A stretch of 64,000 bases of DNA from Pleurotus djamor (Eukaryota; Basidiomycota; Agaricomycetes; Agaricales; Pleurotaceae), in the NCBI GenBank assembly GCA_029747585.1, contig JAPEVF010000099.1, positions 48,619 through 112,618 of the forward strand, given 5' to 3'. The notes beneath the pieces are model-generated. The model had not been told where the DNA came from. It made no database searches and saw only the letters and a list, made by a program, of their open reading frames with translations. Positions 9,709 through 22,092 of this stretch are shown in pieces. The position numbers were made by a program, and so were the translations under genes. The stretch's first letter is position 1; each line of letters begins with the position of its first letter.

Positions 9709-10357
9709 TTACATGGTCCACACTTGGTTGGTATTGAAGTCGATGCACTGATAGGTCTGAATAGGAGTGTCGTTCGCGAGATTGCCGTCCGTCAAATCGA
9801 GGCATTGACCTAGCCGCCAAAGGATCAGCACACATAGGAGTGGAATCCACAGAATCAAACTTGCCAGTGCCAGTGCGTGCCAACCGCTTGTCGTCAGTGT
9901 AATACCAATTTTGGTTGGGGTTGTCGTCGGAGCACTTGGTGATGGTGGCGACAACATTGTTGGCTGAGGGGATGAGTCAGAATCAAAGGATCGCGTGGAT
10001 GTGAACTCCTTACCGCCATCGGAGGTCAAGCACCACTCGGTACCGGCCCAAACGACCTTGGTGTCTCCGGGGTTAAGAACCCAATCTTGCCAACCGCTAT
10101 CGTCACAGTCAAACCTACATTCTACGATAAGCAAAAGTGTCAAGGTGAAGAAGGAGAAATGCGCACAAGATAACAGGCGTCCCATCTGCCTGAACGCCCC
10201 CACCAACGGTGGCACATTTGCCTTGATTGTAGTTGGGATGGACGCGTCCAGAGACAGAGTCGGGCCTTGGTAGATGATCCCGCTCCTGTACGCCGACATA
10301 CAACGCAGAGGCCAGCGTAGCAAAGGTGACCAGGAGAGTGAGTGCTGATTTGAACAT
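9709..10357 (-). CDS. secreted ricin-B-type lectin (compact paralogue)
   Basis: Four exons (10167-10357, 10014-10114, 9865-9963, 9709-9809) give 163 residues. The start ATG at 10357 opens a clean signal peptide (MFKSALTLLVTFATLASA). The rest is one beta-trefoil-type domain: GKCATVGGGVQADGTPVIL, CDDSGWQDWVL, WAGTEWCLTSDG, NPNQNWYY, GQCLDLTDGNLAND and a terminal NQVWTM. Two Q-x-W type repeats are visible. Intron phases equal those of the lectin at 7971-9118, but the Ser/Thr stalk is missing. The last intron (9810-9864) begins GCAAGT and ends TAG, so it needs a GC donor; no in-frame GT alternative was found. A TATA box lies 61 bp upstream. Confidence 0.88.
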
Positions 10358-10417
10358 AATGTGAGAGGGTGTAGAAGTTGCGATGAGCTTGTCGTTTCTG
10401 AGCGACTTCGGGGCTGT

Positions 10418-10424
10418 CTTTATA
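10418..10424 (-). promoter_or_regulatory. TATA box with adjacent CCAAT, lectin promoter
   Basis: On the minus strand the sequence reads CCAATGTATAAAG, with TATAAAG about 61 bp before the lectin ATG. The whole space between this gene and the divergent thioesterase gene is only 255 bp, so the two probably share a promoter region. Confidence 0.55.
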
Positions 10425-10612
10425 CATTGGCCAAGACCTATCTCCGCCTTGGGCACACCAGCGTTGGGGAGTCGCTATTCCCATTCTGAGGTTACCCGCT
10501 AGTTGCAGAGAACGGCGGTGCATGCATGAGGAGAGAGAAAGGAGAGCTAAGGAGAGGGGACGGCCTTGAGGAGGTGTGACCGACATAGCCGAGTAGGAAA
10601 GAAGTGATCGAA

Positions 10613-11281
10613 ATGACGTCCCGGGACACAAGGAAGCCGGGTAACGACGTCAAAGCTCCTTCTTCCATGTCCAAGCCAAGCAACGACCTCAAGCGTCGCA
10701 CACGACAAGACTATCCGTATTTCTTGGAATACAGAACACGTTGGTGAGAGAACTCCTATTGAACGGCAGTCAGCTGCTGGTGGAACGAGGAGTTGTTGAC
10801 ATCTGGCTTTGTTGAAATTTAGGAGCGACAATGACCAGTACTCACATATGAACAATTCAATCTATTACCACCTTTTCGACTCGATCGTCAACACGTATCT
10901 GATCGAAAATTGCGGTTTGGATCCCAAGTCGTCTCCTCAAATCGGACTCGTTGTATCGTCGTTTTGCCAGGTGCGTACGCGACTCGTTCCGGAGGGAGTC
11001 AAACTCGTTCTGACTTGCGTTACGACTTTCATTCGCAGTTCTTCGCGCCAGTGGCTTTTCCAGACGTTCTTGATCTTGGACTCAGAGTCAGCAAGCTTGG
11101 GGAAAGATCCGTCACATACGAGGTTGCGGTGTTCAAGAAAGATGGTTCGAACCCAACAGCCGTAGGTGGATACACTCATGTTTTCGTGAACAGTGTGACG
11201 AGGAAGAGCGTAGCCATGGACAAAGGAAAGAGAGACGGGCTCGGGAGATTGCTAGTTGTAGTGCACAAAACAAAATTGTGA
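10613..11281 (+). CDS. hotdog-fold (4HBT-type) acyl-CoA thioesterase-like protein
   Basis: Three exons (10613-10743, 10823-10970, 11039-11281) join with GT-AG introns to 173 residues. The first junction completes YRTRWSDNDQYSHMNNSIYY, which matches the 4-hydroxybenzoyl-CoA thioesterase pattern: an Asp in the loop before a helix carrying HMNN. The second junction joins VVSSFCQ to FFAPVAFPD and restores the strand set ending RVSKLGERSVTYEVAVF. This family hydrolyses acyl-CoA thioesters; the substrate cannot be read from the sequence. No targeting peptide is obvious, though the first ~40 residues are basic and polar and could be a weak mitochondrial signal. The start ATG is the first in frame after a stop at 10586. 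It diverges from the lectin gene across 255 bp. Confidence 0.88.
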
Positions 11282-11360
11282 AGCGACATCGCTCACGTCG
11301 CTCGCCATAGAACCGAACGTTCGACGGGACGTAGACTACAACTGTGCCTCTTGTCGGCAT

Positions 11361-11452
11361 GGCGAGATGGCCGAGTGGTCTAAGGCGCCAGAATCAGGCT
11401 TCGGTTCTACATCTGGTCCTCCGGGGCGCGAGTTCGAATCTCGCTCTCGTCA
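11361..11452 (+). tRNA. tRNA-Leu(CAG) with 12-nt intron
   Basis: A 7-bp acceptor stem (11361-11367 with 11445-11451), a D arm with the leucine-type GCCGAGTGGTCTAAGGC, and an anticodon stem CCAGA/TCTGG enclosing loop A-T-CAG-G plus a 12-nt intron starting one base 3' of the anticodon. A long variable arm and a T arm with loop TTCGAAT follow. This is a class II tRNA for leucine decoding CTG. Confidence 0.93.
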
Positions 11453-11456
11453 AACC

Positions 11457-11461
11457 TTTTT
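11457..11461 (+). terminator. Pol III terminator (T5)
   Basis: A run of five T four bases after the discriminator base of the tRNA-Leu, the usual RNA polymerase III stop signal. Confidence 0.75.
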
Positions 11462-11592
11462 CTCGGTCGCGTGTTCGACATATGCGAATGATCAGATTAG
11501 AGAAATAATGGCGTTCGGACGTTGATGATGAGGAATGAATTATAATAAGTAGACTACTCAAGAACAAGAATATATACGAAGTCGTGTCAATG

Positions 11593-12970
11593 TCATGATA
11601 GTAAGCCAATGAATTTGAGTGATCCTAATATGCAACCTCCAGCGATGATAGGGAGGGTAAGGTTATCGTCTAACGAACCAAGGTCTAAAAATGGGGAAAT
11701 CGGGGTTAGAGAGTATCGTGAAATGAAGATAATCTCCGGACTCACCCAGTGCTTCCGCAACTCCACTAACCAAACCAGCCATAACTCCTATCAAACCCAG
11801 CCCTATCCAACCACTGGTAGCACTTCCCAACGAACAAGCACTCCCCAGCAGCCCCTGGCACGTCTCCTTCAAAGCGGGGTTAACCAATGCGGACGAAACG
11901 CCGTCATCCCAAGACCAACTAATATCTTCGGATGAATGACGTATTGGTGCTATCCATGTCCAGAATCCAATCGCAATAGCGGCGCCTGTGACACAGGCTG
12001 CGATGAACCCGGCGAGGGATTTACGGGGAGCGAGGGGAAGTCGGAGGATGGGGAGGCGAGCAGGGAGAGGAGGAGTAAGAGAGCCGAACATGCGGCCGAT
12101 GGTAGACGCAGCTGTGTCCGCCCAGGATAAACTGCGCAAATGAAACAGCGATAAGAAAACACGCCTATCTCGACGAACAAAGGGAATGTACGTACATGAG
12201 AATGGCGACGGTGGCGACGTCCAGCGGGTATGCGGTGAGAGCAAAGTTGACACCGAGGATGTACCAGACGACACCGTTGATTGATTTCTGTGTGTGTAAT
12301 TGTGAATAGACAAGACGTGATGTGACGACTTGATGCGTACCTTTTCACTTTCACGCATCAAGAAACCAAGACAGCGTTCATATGTTCGTTCGAATGCTGG
12401 CCACCGCAGACGAATAAAGTCTGCGGGTAGAATGATAGCAAAAGCGGTCCATAACACAACCACCACTGCTTTAGGCGAGCCTTGTGAAGTCCACAGATAC
12501 AAGGTCAAGAAACCTAGCGATACCCTCGTTGAACGAGCCAGTGAAGTGTGAAGAAAGATAAACGTACCTATTGATGAGTGCAACAACTTTCGGGGAATCT
12601 CCCAATCTATGTTCTTCTTCTGCACCGGCTTAGCATGTCCATTCGTCGCAGCTTGCACGGCTGAACCATTCTGCGTTCCAGAACCATTCACATGGACATC
12701 TTCAAGGCCGGGCGAATCTTCCCTCGAGTTTTGCCCCGAGCACGATTCATCGTCATCATGATCGTTCTCCGGCATTTCAACCACCTCAACGTGTTGAAGG
12801 CTTGAGAGCCTGCGGATAACCTGTCTTGTTATGTTCTGAACGGCCTTACCCTGGCCTGGGGACACGGAGCGTCGTGTAGGTACAAAAGTGATTTTGGGCG
12901 ATGGCGAACGCGTACTGCGTCCTGGGTCTAGCGAAGTTGGGAGGTTGCTCGGGTCGTGTGAGATGCTCAT
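11593..12970 (-). CDS. CTP-dependent diacylglycerol kinase (Dgk1 family)
   Basis: Five exons (12568-12970, 12341-12513, 12196-12287, 11746-12131, 11593-11684) join in frame to 381 residues. The first ~115 residues are polar and disordered. The family core starts with IDWEIPRKLLHSSIGFLTLY, where the second part comes from exon 2, and continues through several hydrophobic helices, KSINGVVWYILGVNF, LSWADTAASTIGR, and a final DLGSLDDNLTLPIIAGG. These blocks match the Dgk1/CTP-transferase-like integral ER/nuclear membrane family. Yeast Dgk1 phosphorylates diacylglycerol with CTP to make phosphatidic acid, opposing the lipin phosphatase. The first acceptor is chosen at 12513, because an upstream AG would lead to a stop. 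The tRNA-Leu lies just beyond its 3' end. Confidence 0.9.
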
Positions 12971-13382
12971 TAGAAGGCGTGAGGCGAAGGTGGCNGGGGG
13001 CGGAGGCGGAGAGGTGGCCCGGAATGGATTGGTGGGGGAGTCGTGTGCCCGAGCCTGGTGGTGGCGATTGTTATATGGCGGGTTCGAGTTGCAAGGTCGC
13101 GCAAGAGAGAAAGTGCAAAGGCACCAACAAACAAAACTTTTGCAAATTCCTCATCCAATTTGCGTCAGCCACACACGTGTTTCTGCGTCACGTCGGGCGT
13201 CTATACCCAAGTTCGCNNCNAAACNCGAANNANCTCNANCTNGAAGGAAGACNAGGTATGATACAGATGATGATTATGGTACAAGAGGCTTGCATTATTT
13301 AACGAATGGAACATATGTTGCTCGCTCGCTCAACAAAAAAAAGTCCAGTGAGCGTTGGAACAGTACATACAAAAATGTGGCG

Positions 13383-16202
13383 CTATGATCTTGACAGGGC
13401 TTTCCTTGCCTCCTCACTTGCCTTGCGAGCCGTCGCAACAGATGGTCGTGGGTCGTCTTTCGTGCTGGATGGATCAGAATTCGCGGCACCCGACGTCCCC
13501 TTCCTTCCCGCATTATTCGCAGCAGCAACAGCTCGTAGCGTATTCACCGTGCTCAGTCTCTTCCCATTCAACGTCTTGCTCTTGGAAACAGCAATACCAT
13601 TGATATTGAGACCCTTCAAAGGGGCGCCGCTGATCGGAACNCGATCCTTATCGGTTTTCTTCAAGAATGGACTTGGGAGATTCTCCTCATCTTCGAGATC
13701 ATATGCAGGTGGNTTGGGGAGTGAGGCAGGCATGGTGACTGATCGCACTATNGGCTGAGGTGCAGTGACAGCCGTCGAAGTGGAGGTTGATGAAGAGGAA
13801 TCTCGGCTGAGGTGNGGGTGAGGGAGTGGTTTGGGTTCCGAGGTTGTNTTTCTCGANGCTGGTCTTTGAGAGGACCGGATGGAAGGTCGGCGTAACCGCG
13901 TCGGAGGGACTGTCGAAAGAGAGGACGATGAAGANGCCACCGCCTCCGGAGGCGTTGACTTCTTGGTGGGCTTGACTTTCCGTCGTTCGCGATCNCTCTT
14001 GGAAGGACTNGGTGGGGGTGTAATCTCATTCTCGTCTTCGCTGTCTTCNACCCCGAGGTCATCGTGGAACTCAAAGATCTTCGCAAAATCAAGTCCTGGT
14101 CGTGGTGAGTCGAAAAGCTGCGCCAGCTCTGCAGGGGATGGGGTGGCAAGAGCTTGGCCGGTGGTGGTCAGAACGACGCCCTTCATAGCAGAGGGTGCAT
14201 AATCGCGCGGAAGCTTGGTGGATCGTGGTATCGGCGTTTGCAATGCATGAAGGACATGTTCAGAGAGGTGATCATTCGTCGGGCGAGATGTCAANTTCTT
14301 GATTTCTTCCAAAGGAGCCTTCTCTTTGCGTGCTAAAAAGCGGTGGTCAGCTTTGCAGGTCCCTTGATCGCAGTCAAAGCACTTACTCTGGGAGGCCTCA
14401 ATCTCCTTCGCCCGTTCTTCCAGTTCCAGCCTAATACCCTCTAATCGTTCCTCTTCCTCGCCCAGCTCCTCCGTTCGCTGGATAACCCACTTTACCCGCT
14501 CGTCGACTTCATCAGCAACTTCCTTCTTCAGTTGCTCTTCTCGCGTTCGCCAGGCTTCACTTATTTCAGCCTCTCGTTTGCGAACAGCGTTCATGATTTC
14601 TTCCTCTCGNCGGGACATTGCAGTCGCTACCTCTTCCTCACGCCTTGCCACCGCTATACGAAGTTCTTCTTCACGCTTTGCGACTGCCTCCCTNACCCGG
14701 ACCTCTATNTTGCCTTCCTGGATTTGCGTCACCTGNATCTGTACCTGATGNTGTAACTGCGCCATCGCCTCCTTCAACGACGCGATCTCAGCATCNTTGT
14801 GGCTCANCAGAGCGGTGATCTGGGATTCTCGTTCGACNAGAGCNGCTTCACGAGTTAGGATCTCTCTTTCTTTGGCGGTNAGNGTGGCTTTGTGNTTCTT
14901 CACTGTGTTTACCCTATGAAGNGNGNTTGNTCAGTGGCTGGACCCAATTATGACGAAAGTGACGNACATCTTCTCTGTNTCTGTNACTTTCAAAGCAAGT
15001 ACAATACGTTCGTGTTGNANCAGTTGCGCCGAGGAGGGTCGCATGGCGGGCTNCNNTGGGTTAGCNANNANTCGTNGNAGGNNNNAGNTNANCCTTACAT
15101 TGAGGTTTAACATGGACTTNATAACATTGGACAANGTTTGGCTATAGCCGCGAGGNAGGGGAGGNATACGACCATTGCTAGAGANNNCTTGAGCNTCANG
15201 NTCTCTCGNNCNCAAANNTATGATCNCNCTCACCGTATCAGNATACTCAGTTCATTNTGCGTCTTCGCTTCNTGAAATGGNGGTTTNAGNGCACATAATT
15301 CGTANATNAGGCATCCAAGTGACCAAATNTCNGATTTNGAATCGTAGGCTTTCTCTTGCATAAGTTCTGGAGACATNTAGTAGGGTGTCTGNATCGAGGT
15401 TGATGAGGTCGAGGTCACNAGGCGTCCAGAAGGCTACGTACCCCGACATANGTGTTTGCNAAGCTCGCNGCNGGGAGGGCCTTGGACAAACCNAAGTCCC
15501 CTAGCTTGACCGAATTGTTTGCGTCGAGGAATACTGGTAGCCGAAGTATTGGCTTCAGCTACCCCATGGGTAAGANGAGACGNTNACGCACCATTATCTG
15601 GCTTCAAATCTCGATGAAGAATNTGAGGGCGTCGNTCCTTTCCATCCCCTTCCCCACCCATGCTCGCCGTCCGAGAATGCCCATTGGGGTGATGNCAATG
15701 TTGAAGGGCGAGNAGCAGTTGTAAGAAATAGTTCCAGACGGCNTCCTCGGCTATAGGTCGATTGTGTTTCTGCGCTTGCTTGATGACACTNGAGAGGTCG
15801 CCACCACCACAGTACTCCATGAGGATATANAGAATGCCCGCATCCTTGTCGACGTAGCGGTCGTGGTATCGTACAATATGATCATGATGGAGGTCTTTTA
15901 ATATATTCCTGTTGGNAAAACGTATATGCTTCCGCTTCNACTGAAACANAACAACNCGGAGAAGACGTACACTTCAGCCACNATTTGCTTTCTATCTCGC
16001 TCGCTCATGCGTTCAAAGTTNAGTTCTTTTCGTGCAAATATCTAGTCCATGGAATTGNAGTTAGCCACCGACACCAGATAGTTGGATAGNACNAGAAACN
16101 ANNANCCAAACCGTCCGTTTTCCTGCGGACTTTTCTTATAATACCAAAGGAGCCATTTCCAATGACATCTAGTGGGTCGTAGAGCTCGAGAAACTGGCTC
16201 AT
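13383..16202 (-). CDS. NIMA-related (NEK) serine/threonine kinase
   Basis: The ATG at 16202 begins MSQFLELYDPLDVIGNGSFG, a glycine loop in NIMA/NEK context. Further exons give MEYCGGGDL, RPIAE, ILHRDLKPDN, PYYMSPELMQEKAYD and IWSLGC, i.e. subdomains V-IX including the HRD loop. After the kinase domain a long open stretch (13383-14903) begins with an extended coiled coil rich in Glu, Arg and Ala and ends in a Ser/Pro/Thr-rich basic tail. Kinase plus coiled coil plus tail is the layout of fungal NIMA/Kin3, which drives mitotic entry and spindle functions. An intron at 14333-14386 is clear; others near 15000-16100 are blurred by many Ns. Most Ns keep frame when read as substitutions. Total length cannot be given exactly. 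Confidence 0.8.
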
Positions 16203-16378
16203 GGCGGGAAGTGGAAGGGGTGAAGAGTGGTCAGAAAATGAAACGATGTCACAAACCTCGAGGCCCAGTTTTGGCAAGTCCAACCATCACGTTACCGTAT
16301 CGTGTGCATCATGTGATTCGGAGGTTGGGACACAGGGGCTTCATTTCTGTGACAGTGTGACTCTTCCTCTCACTGTCG

Positions 16379-17656
16379 ATGCCCTCCGAAAGCATTGCAG
16401 AGACTCCCAATTCTTCGAAGGATGTACAACGATGTATGTCTTTATCCATCGGACCCAGCATCAAACGAAAAGTGCAGAAGCGGATCCATCATGTCCTCGG
16501 TGATTCAGACCTCGTCGATGCTTCATGCTGTGGTCTCACAAAGCTGCCTCGCGACGCCATACCACTCACATATATATCTATAATCCCATTTGATAGCGAC
16601 CGTACCATTGTGCGTCGCCCAAGCTCTACGCCTTGACTCTTTGCACGCATCTCAGACTTGGTAGCTGGACAAACTCGAGTGGTCGTGGCTAATGCAACAC
16701 GGGCACCTCAATCCATCTATACCTGAAAATATTGAGCTACGTATGGGGTCATTCTTGACCATCCTGTCTTTCTCTGACGTCGTCCAGTTGCCACACCCCT
16801 AGCCATACACTTCCATCTTGACTGGTTCATTTTGCCGACTGACATGTATCCAATGACTCTACTTCGTAAATTCTATGTCAAATCTGGTCCAAACCCAAGA
16901 TATGATCCGTACAAAGTAAGTCTTATCACACCTCATCTTATCCTGTTCCATCTCATCAATGTACTTGCACTTGATCAGGCGTATTCAAATACCTCTCGCA
17001 ACTACATGGACAGCAAGATCATCATGTCGAAGCGTCTACTCGAATCCATTACCCTTTCGGACACCTTAAATTACCCCTATCCCAAACCCGAAGACGTTCT
17101 GCGTGCCGCATTAAAGGAAGAATTTCCTTTCCAAGTCCCATCATACCCGAGGCTCCATATCCCAATCCACATCCTCGTCTACGATGTCGGTAGGAGACTA
17201 ACTGCGCGTTACTCTTCTACTAGCTGGGATGATGTGCTCCCCCGAGCCCGCGAGGACTATTTTCTGGCAAATCCAATTGAAGAACGCTTCATGCAATATT
17301 GCTTCGAAATCTACCACGTATGGATGAAGGCGGAGCCTTCCGAAGAGTGGCTCAATATTCCAATTCCTCCTCAGCCTGGCGACCCATTAGGCCTCATGGA
17401 AGCAACCCACCACTTTGAAGATCCCGAGGGTCTCGATCCGCTTGACTCGTCATCAAATTATGAACCCCCATCCAACTGCAGTTCATTTGAATCAAGTGAC
17501 GACGAGGAAGTATATGTCTTTGACCAATGGCTTGCGTCAAAACAGTCTGTGGAACAATGGGCTCAGTTGGTCATACAAACAGCTCCCGACATCTCCCGCC
17601 AATCCTTCGACGACGCAACCACGATTGCTGTTCCTCACCCTGGTGCCAATATTTAG
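16379..17656 (+). CDS. HNH-family-derived paralogue, array copy 1
   Basis: Exons 16379-16609, 16665-16740, 16788-16915 and 16979-17656 give 370 residues. Intron phases (0, 1, 0) and the 76-nt second exon equal those of the HNH-type gene at 22093. Conserved blocks: SIKRKVQKRIHHVL, CCGLTKLPRDAIPLTYIS, LDKLEWSWLMQHGHL, DWFILPTD, KIIMSKRLLES, HIPIHILVYDVGRRL and YHVWMKAEPSEEWL. Aligned to the HNH gene, the first metal-site His is replaced (Ser here), while the Asn (PENIE) and a later His (HFHLDWF) remain. The C-terminus is acidic and ends in the SSDDEEVYVFDQW block. Unlike the other three copies its third intron has a normal GT donor. It diverges from the kinase gene over about 177 bp. Function is unknown; nuclease activity is doubtful. 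Confidence 0.75.
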
Positions 17657-17859
17657 GATAACGGTACTGTGTTGGTCCTGAATGGCATCCCTTTGCTATA
17701 TGTTCTCCGGTTGTAGGCTACGTTATACACGGCACTTACTAAATATCCATTGTACTATCCATAAGTAGTACGATTACCAGCGTGCTTGCGTCGCCGATCC
17801 AGGGAGTAAGTGGCCGAAATCAACAAACAAAAATATCGACCCATAAAGCCAAGCCAAAG

Positions 17860-19160
17860 ATGGCTTCTTCACACATACCACCTTTTACTGGAAAATGTCG
17901 TCGGTCTTCGGCCATCGGTTCCAGTGTCAAACGCAAGGTACAGAAGCGAGTCCGTCAGTTCCTCCCAATCAATGAAGGGCGGGAAGACGCGAGTGTCGCG
18001 TATTGTGGCATCACAAGGCTGTCTCGAGACGTGATACCACTCACATATGTGCCTATCATACCCTTGGACACGGATCGCGGAATTGTGAGTGACCGAATCT
18101 CACTGTGTTGAACGCGTTTCTTGAAGGCTTGGTAGATGGACAAACTTGAGTGGTCGTGGCAAATGCAACACGGGCACCTCAAGCTGACTATGCTCGAAAA
18201 TATTGAGATACGTATGGAAAATCTCTCACTCAGCTCGACTTTTTCTGACGCCTCCTAGTGGCTTCCCCTTTAGCCACCCACTTCCATTCATCAACCGATG
18301 ACTGGTTCTTTCTACCGACTGACATTCATCCATTGACGCAACTCTGGAATTTTTACCTTGGCTCTCCGGATCCAAATCCGAGACGTGATCCTTACGAAGC
18401 AAGTTTCATTGACGCGTGTCCACTGGTGTCCTCTTACCAATGACCTGTGCTTGATTAGGCTTATTCGAATACCGTTCGCGACTACTTGGCCAGCAGGATC
18501 ATCATGTCAAAGCGTCTACTTGAATTGGTCAGTCTTTGTCGCCGAGGAGAATATCCCGACCCCCAAGATGTTCTGCGTGCCAACCCAAACGAGGAATTTC
18601 CTTTCAAAGTTCCAACACTCCCCGAGCTCCATATTCCCAGTCACATCCTCGTCTACGACGTCGGCAGGAGGCTAAATTTGCGCTACTCTTCTACTAGCTG
18701 GGATGACGTGCTCCCCCGAATCCTCGAGGATTATTCACTGCCAGGTGAAATATACACGCATGTCATACAATATTGCTTCGAAATCTACCACGTATGGATG
18801 AAGGCAGAGCCTTCTGCAGAGTGGCTCCGTATCCCGATCCCCCCACAGCCTGGCGACTCGTTGGGTCTCACAGAAACCGTCTGTCATTTTGACGATCCCG
18901 TGGGCGTCGACCCGCATGACTCCTCGTCACACTATAAGCCCCCATCCGATTGTAGTTCATATAGATCAAGTGACGATAAAGACGTGTATGTCACCTCCCA
19001 ATGGTACGCGTCCAGGACTGCCGTGGAACAATGGATTCAAACGCTCGAACTGGTGGACCCCGAAACCATACCCGATGGCCCCCACCAATCCTTCGACGAC
19101 GCGAGCCCGATCGATCTTTTCACTGATCCGAGTTCTGGTGGTAATATGTGCTTTGTATAA
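17860..19160 (+). CDS. HNH-family-derived paralogue, array copy 2
   Basis: Exons 17860-18084, 18136-18211, 18259-18398 and 18459-19160 give 380 residues. It begins MASSHIPPFTGKCRRSSAIG and follows the same block order as the other copies: KRKVQKRVRQF, YCGITRLSRDVIPLTYVP, MDKLEWSWQMQHGHLKL, FHSSTDDWFFLPTD, IIMSKRLLELV, HILVYDVGRRLNLRYSSTS, YHVWMKAEPSAEWL. The position of the first HNH His is Pro. The third intron (18399-18458) starts GCAAGT and ends AG, so a GC donor must be used; GT read-through does not keep frame. The C-terminus has SSDDKDVYVTSQWYAS, then a variable tail. Direct orientation and spacing of about 1.5 kb show tandem duplication. Confidence 0.78.
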
Positions 19161-19427
19161 GTACTCTACATTGCGAATCCAGAATGACAGGCCTCCCTTT
19201 GCTGGTTTTCGTTCTTCTGGTTGTACAATAGGCCACTGGTTGTAATACACAGCGACACCTCTTAGATATTCACTGTATTCGGATCATGCATTTCACCATG
19301 ATTACCAGTGATTACCTCGGGCTAGCATGGCACTCGTCGAAGCTTGAAATTTGATCGCTGGATCGAGGGAGTAAGTGGCCGGCATCAACAAACAAAAATA
19401 ATGACCCATAGAGCCAAGCCCAAGACG

Positions 19428-20695
19428 ATGTCTTCTTCGAGCCCGCCACCTTTTACTGGAAAATGTCGTCGGTCTTCGTCCATCGGTTCCAGTGTCAAAC
19501 ACAAGGTCCAGAAGCAAATTCGTCAATACTTCCAAAACGATAAGGAATGGGAAGACTCGAATATATCCTGCTGTGGTATCACAAGGCTGCCTCGAAAGGT
19601 GATACCGCTCACGTATGTGCCTATCATACCCTTGGAGACGGATCGCACCACTGTGAGTTCCCGAATCTTACTTTGTCGAGCGCGTCTAAGGCTTGGTAGC
19701 TGGACAAACTTGAGTGGTCGTGGCTAATGCAACACGGGCACCTCAAGTTGAATATGCTCGACAATATTGAGATACGTATGGCGAATGTCTCACTTCGATC
19801 TGGCTTTTTTTTTGACGTTACCTAGTCGCGTCGTCTTTAGCCACCCGCTTCCATTCATCGCCAGATGACTGGTTCTTTCTGCCAACTGACATGTATCCAA
19901 TGACTCAACTCTGGGACTTTTACCTTAGCTCTGGTCCGAATCCGAGACGTGATCCTTATGAAGCAAGTCTCGTCGAGCGTTGTCCTGTGTCCTATCATCA
20001 ATGACCTTTTGCTTGATCAGGCTTATTCAAATACTGCTCGCGACTACTTGGCCAGCAAGATCATCATGTCGAAACGTCTTCTCGAATCGGTCGTTCTTTG
20101 TCGCAGGGGAAAATACCCCAACCCCAAAGACGTTCTGCTTGCGAGTCCAACCAAAGAATTCCCTTTTCAAGTGCCATCACCGCCCACACTTCATATCCCC
20201 AGTCACATCCTCGTCTACGACATCGGCCGGAGACTAACGACACGATACTCTTCCACCAGCTGGGATGATGTGCGCTCCCGAGTCCTCGAAGATTACCCAC
20301 TGCAGGGTGAAATATACCAGCTCTTCATGCGATATTGCTTCGAAATCTACCACGTATGGATGAAGGCAGAGCCTTCTGAAGAGTGGCTCAGCATCCCCCT
20401 CCCTCCACGGCCTGGTGATGCACTAGGCTTCGCAGAAACAGTCTGTCACTTTGACGATGCTGTGGCTGTCGACCCGCTTGACTCTTCGTCAAATTACAAG
20501 CCCCCATCCGATTGCAGTTCGTTCAAATCAAGTGACGATAAGGAGGTGTATGTCACCGACCAATGGTACGCGTCCGCAACGACTGTTGTACAATGGGCTC
20601 AGATAGTCGCGCAATCGACCCCCGAAAACTTGTCCAACCCATCCTGTGACGACGACGACGGTTCCGTTGCATCTTATCCTGCCTCCGCTATCTAG
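19428..20695 (+). CDS. HNH-family-derived paralogue, array copy 3
   Basis: Exons 19428-19652, 19700-19775, 19826-19962 and 20021-20695 give 370 residues. An in-frame ATG at 19401 could add nine residues. Blocks: PPFTGKCRRSSSIGS, CCGITRLPRKVIPLTYVP, LDKLEWSWLMQHGHLKL, DNIEI, FHSSPDDWFFLPTD, IIMSKRLLESVVLCRRGKY, HILVYDIGRRLTTRYSS, YHVWMKAEPSEEWL and a C-terminal SSDDKEVYVTDQWYAS. The first HNH His is Pro; the Asn and the later His persist. The third intron (19963-20020) has a GC donor. This copy is the closest to a family consensus. Confidence 0.78.
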
Positions 20696-22092
20696 GATAT
20701 CTTTTGTGTCCTGTATGATATCCCTTTGCTATGCTAGTGCTTCTTGCACCGTTTCCTCGTCCAACTCCTCGTTCGCTACTTTCCGGTAAAACTGGCCGTA
20801 ATACCAGCCGCACCTGTGTCCGAGATTCGTATTGTATAGATATCCCCCATTTCCACAGGAACATCAAATTCAACGATGAGCGTGATCCATGAACTGGGCC
20901 CACAAAAAGGTATGCTCATCGATCCGAGTCTTATCAGTCGCCCTCTAAATATCCGTTGTAAATTAGAAGTACCGCCGTGATTACCTTGGGTTGGGGTGCC
21001 AACAAAGTAAGTCATGGCCATGGAACGTTGGGCTAAACCATTCCATCCCAGGTCATGCACAACATGCCTCTGAACTCTCGCTTTCATCTAGAACGCGCCC
21101 TAGAAGATCATCAAATTCAGGCTGCAAAGCTTTGCAACCAAATGACCCAGAAATGATCACCATTCTCTGGGCGCCAAAGCCACAAACAATGACTCACTTT
21201 CGATCCCATCCAACTCAAGGATGGTTGCCGATCCATGACCCCAGATAATATACCGCACGGATACCTACCTAGGCTGCGGACTACCCACTCTGTAATTTGA
21301 ACCTAAGCCTGTTGACTTTGGTCATTCCTGTGACTCAGTTCTCCGGGCTCCCTCGCACACCCCTTCGTGGTCTAGGGTCTGACATTACTTAGCCCATATC
21401 GATTGAACGTGTATCGACAGAACTCCCTACCGCTTCGCCCGGTTTTTTCATCTGACTGAAAAAACTGGACCCTCGCGCAACATGTTTTCAGCTATGACTC
21501 CTTCGTCTCTCCTTTTGGCACATCGGAACCTCTGGAGAACAATGGTCAATCAATCGGTGTTTAAACTCCCAGGTCGTGGATAGTCTGTATGCAGAAATAT
21601 GGAATGATCCAGTTCTCCCCCGATGCTAGACCGTTGCCCTTGGCGGTGAGTCACCTTGCCCGGCTGTCTCTGACCATAGTTCACTCCGCCTATCTAGCAG
21701 CTGTCACGAAATGACCCCCAATCGTTGCCTAATCTGTCAAATTTATGACGCCCTGGCTCTTCCCTCGACCCCTGCTTTCCTCGTGTCAGGAGCAAGCGGT
21801 GATGAACATGCATATCGAGTAAATCGCTGATCCTTGCGTTTGGCTGAGGCTTCTTGGGTTCGCACCTGCACCCCATTTTCTTCTGGTTTGCTCACGCACC
21901 TAGCTAATCGCCTGCAATCTGTAGCCTGATGTACTCCTCGACTGGCGGAGCTTGTATCAAAACAATGGACACTCTTGTAGGGTGTTAGAACAATGGAAGA
22001 TACCTCTTATCGTGAACATGCGATATTGGTGAGCGGGAGGCTTTAAAACGACTTTGAGGTTGACTAAACTTCAGACAACAGACTTCGCTTTC
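20696..22092. other. intergenic between array copy 3 and the HNH gene
   Basis: About 1.4 kb without a supported gene. Short ORFs lack the array motifs. The sequence could be a decayed unit, but I could not align it by eye with any array copy. The last ~100 bases carry the 5' side of the HNH gene. Confidence 0.5.
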
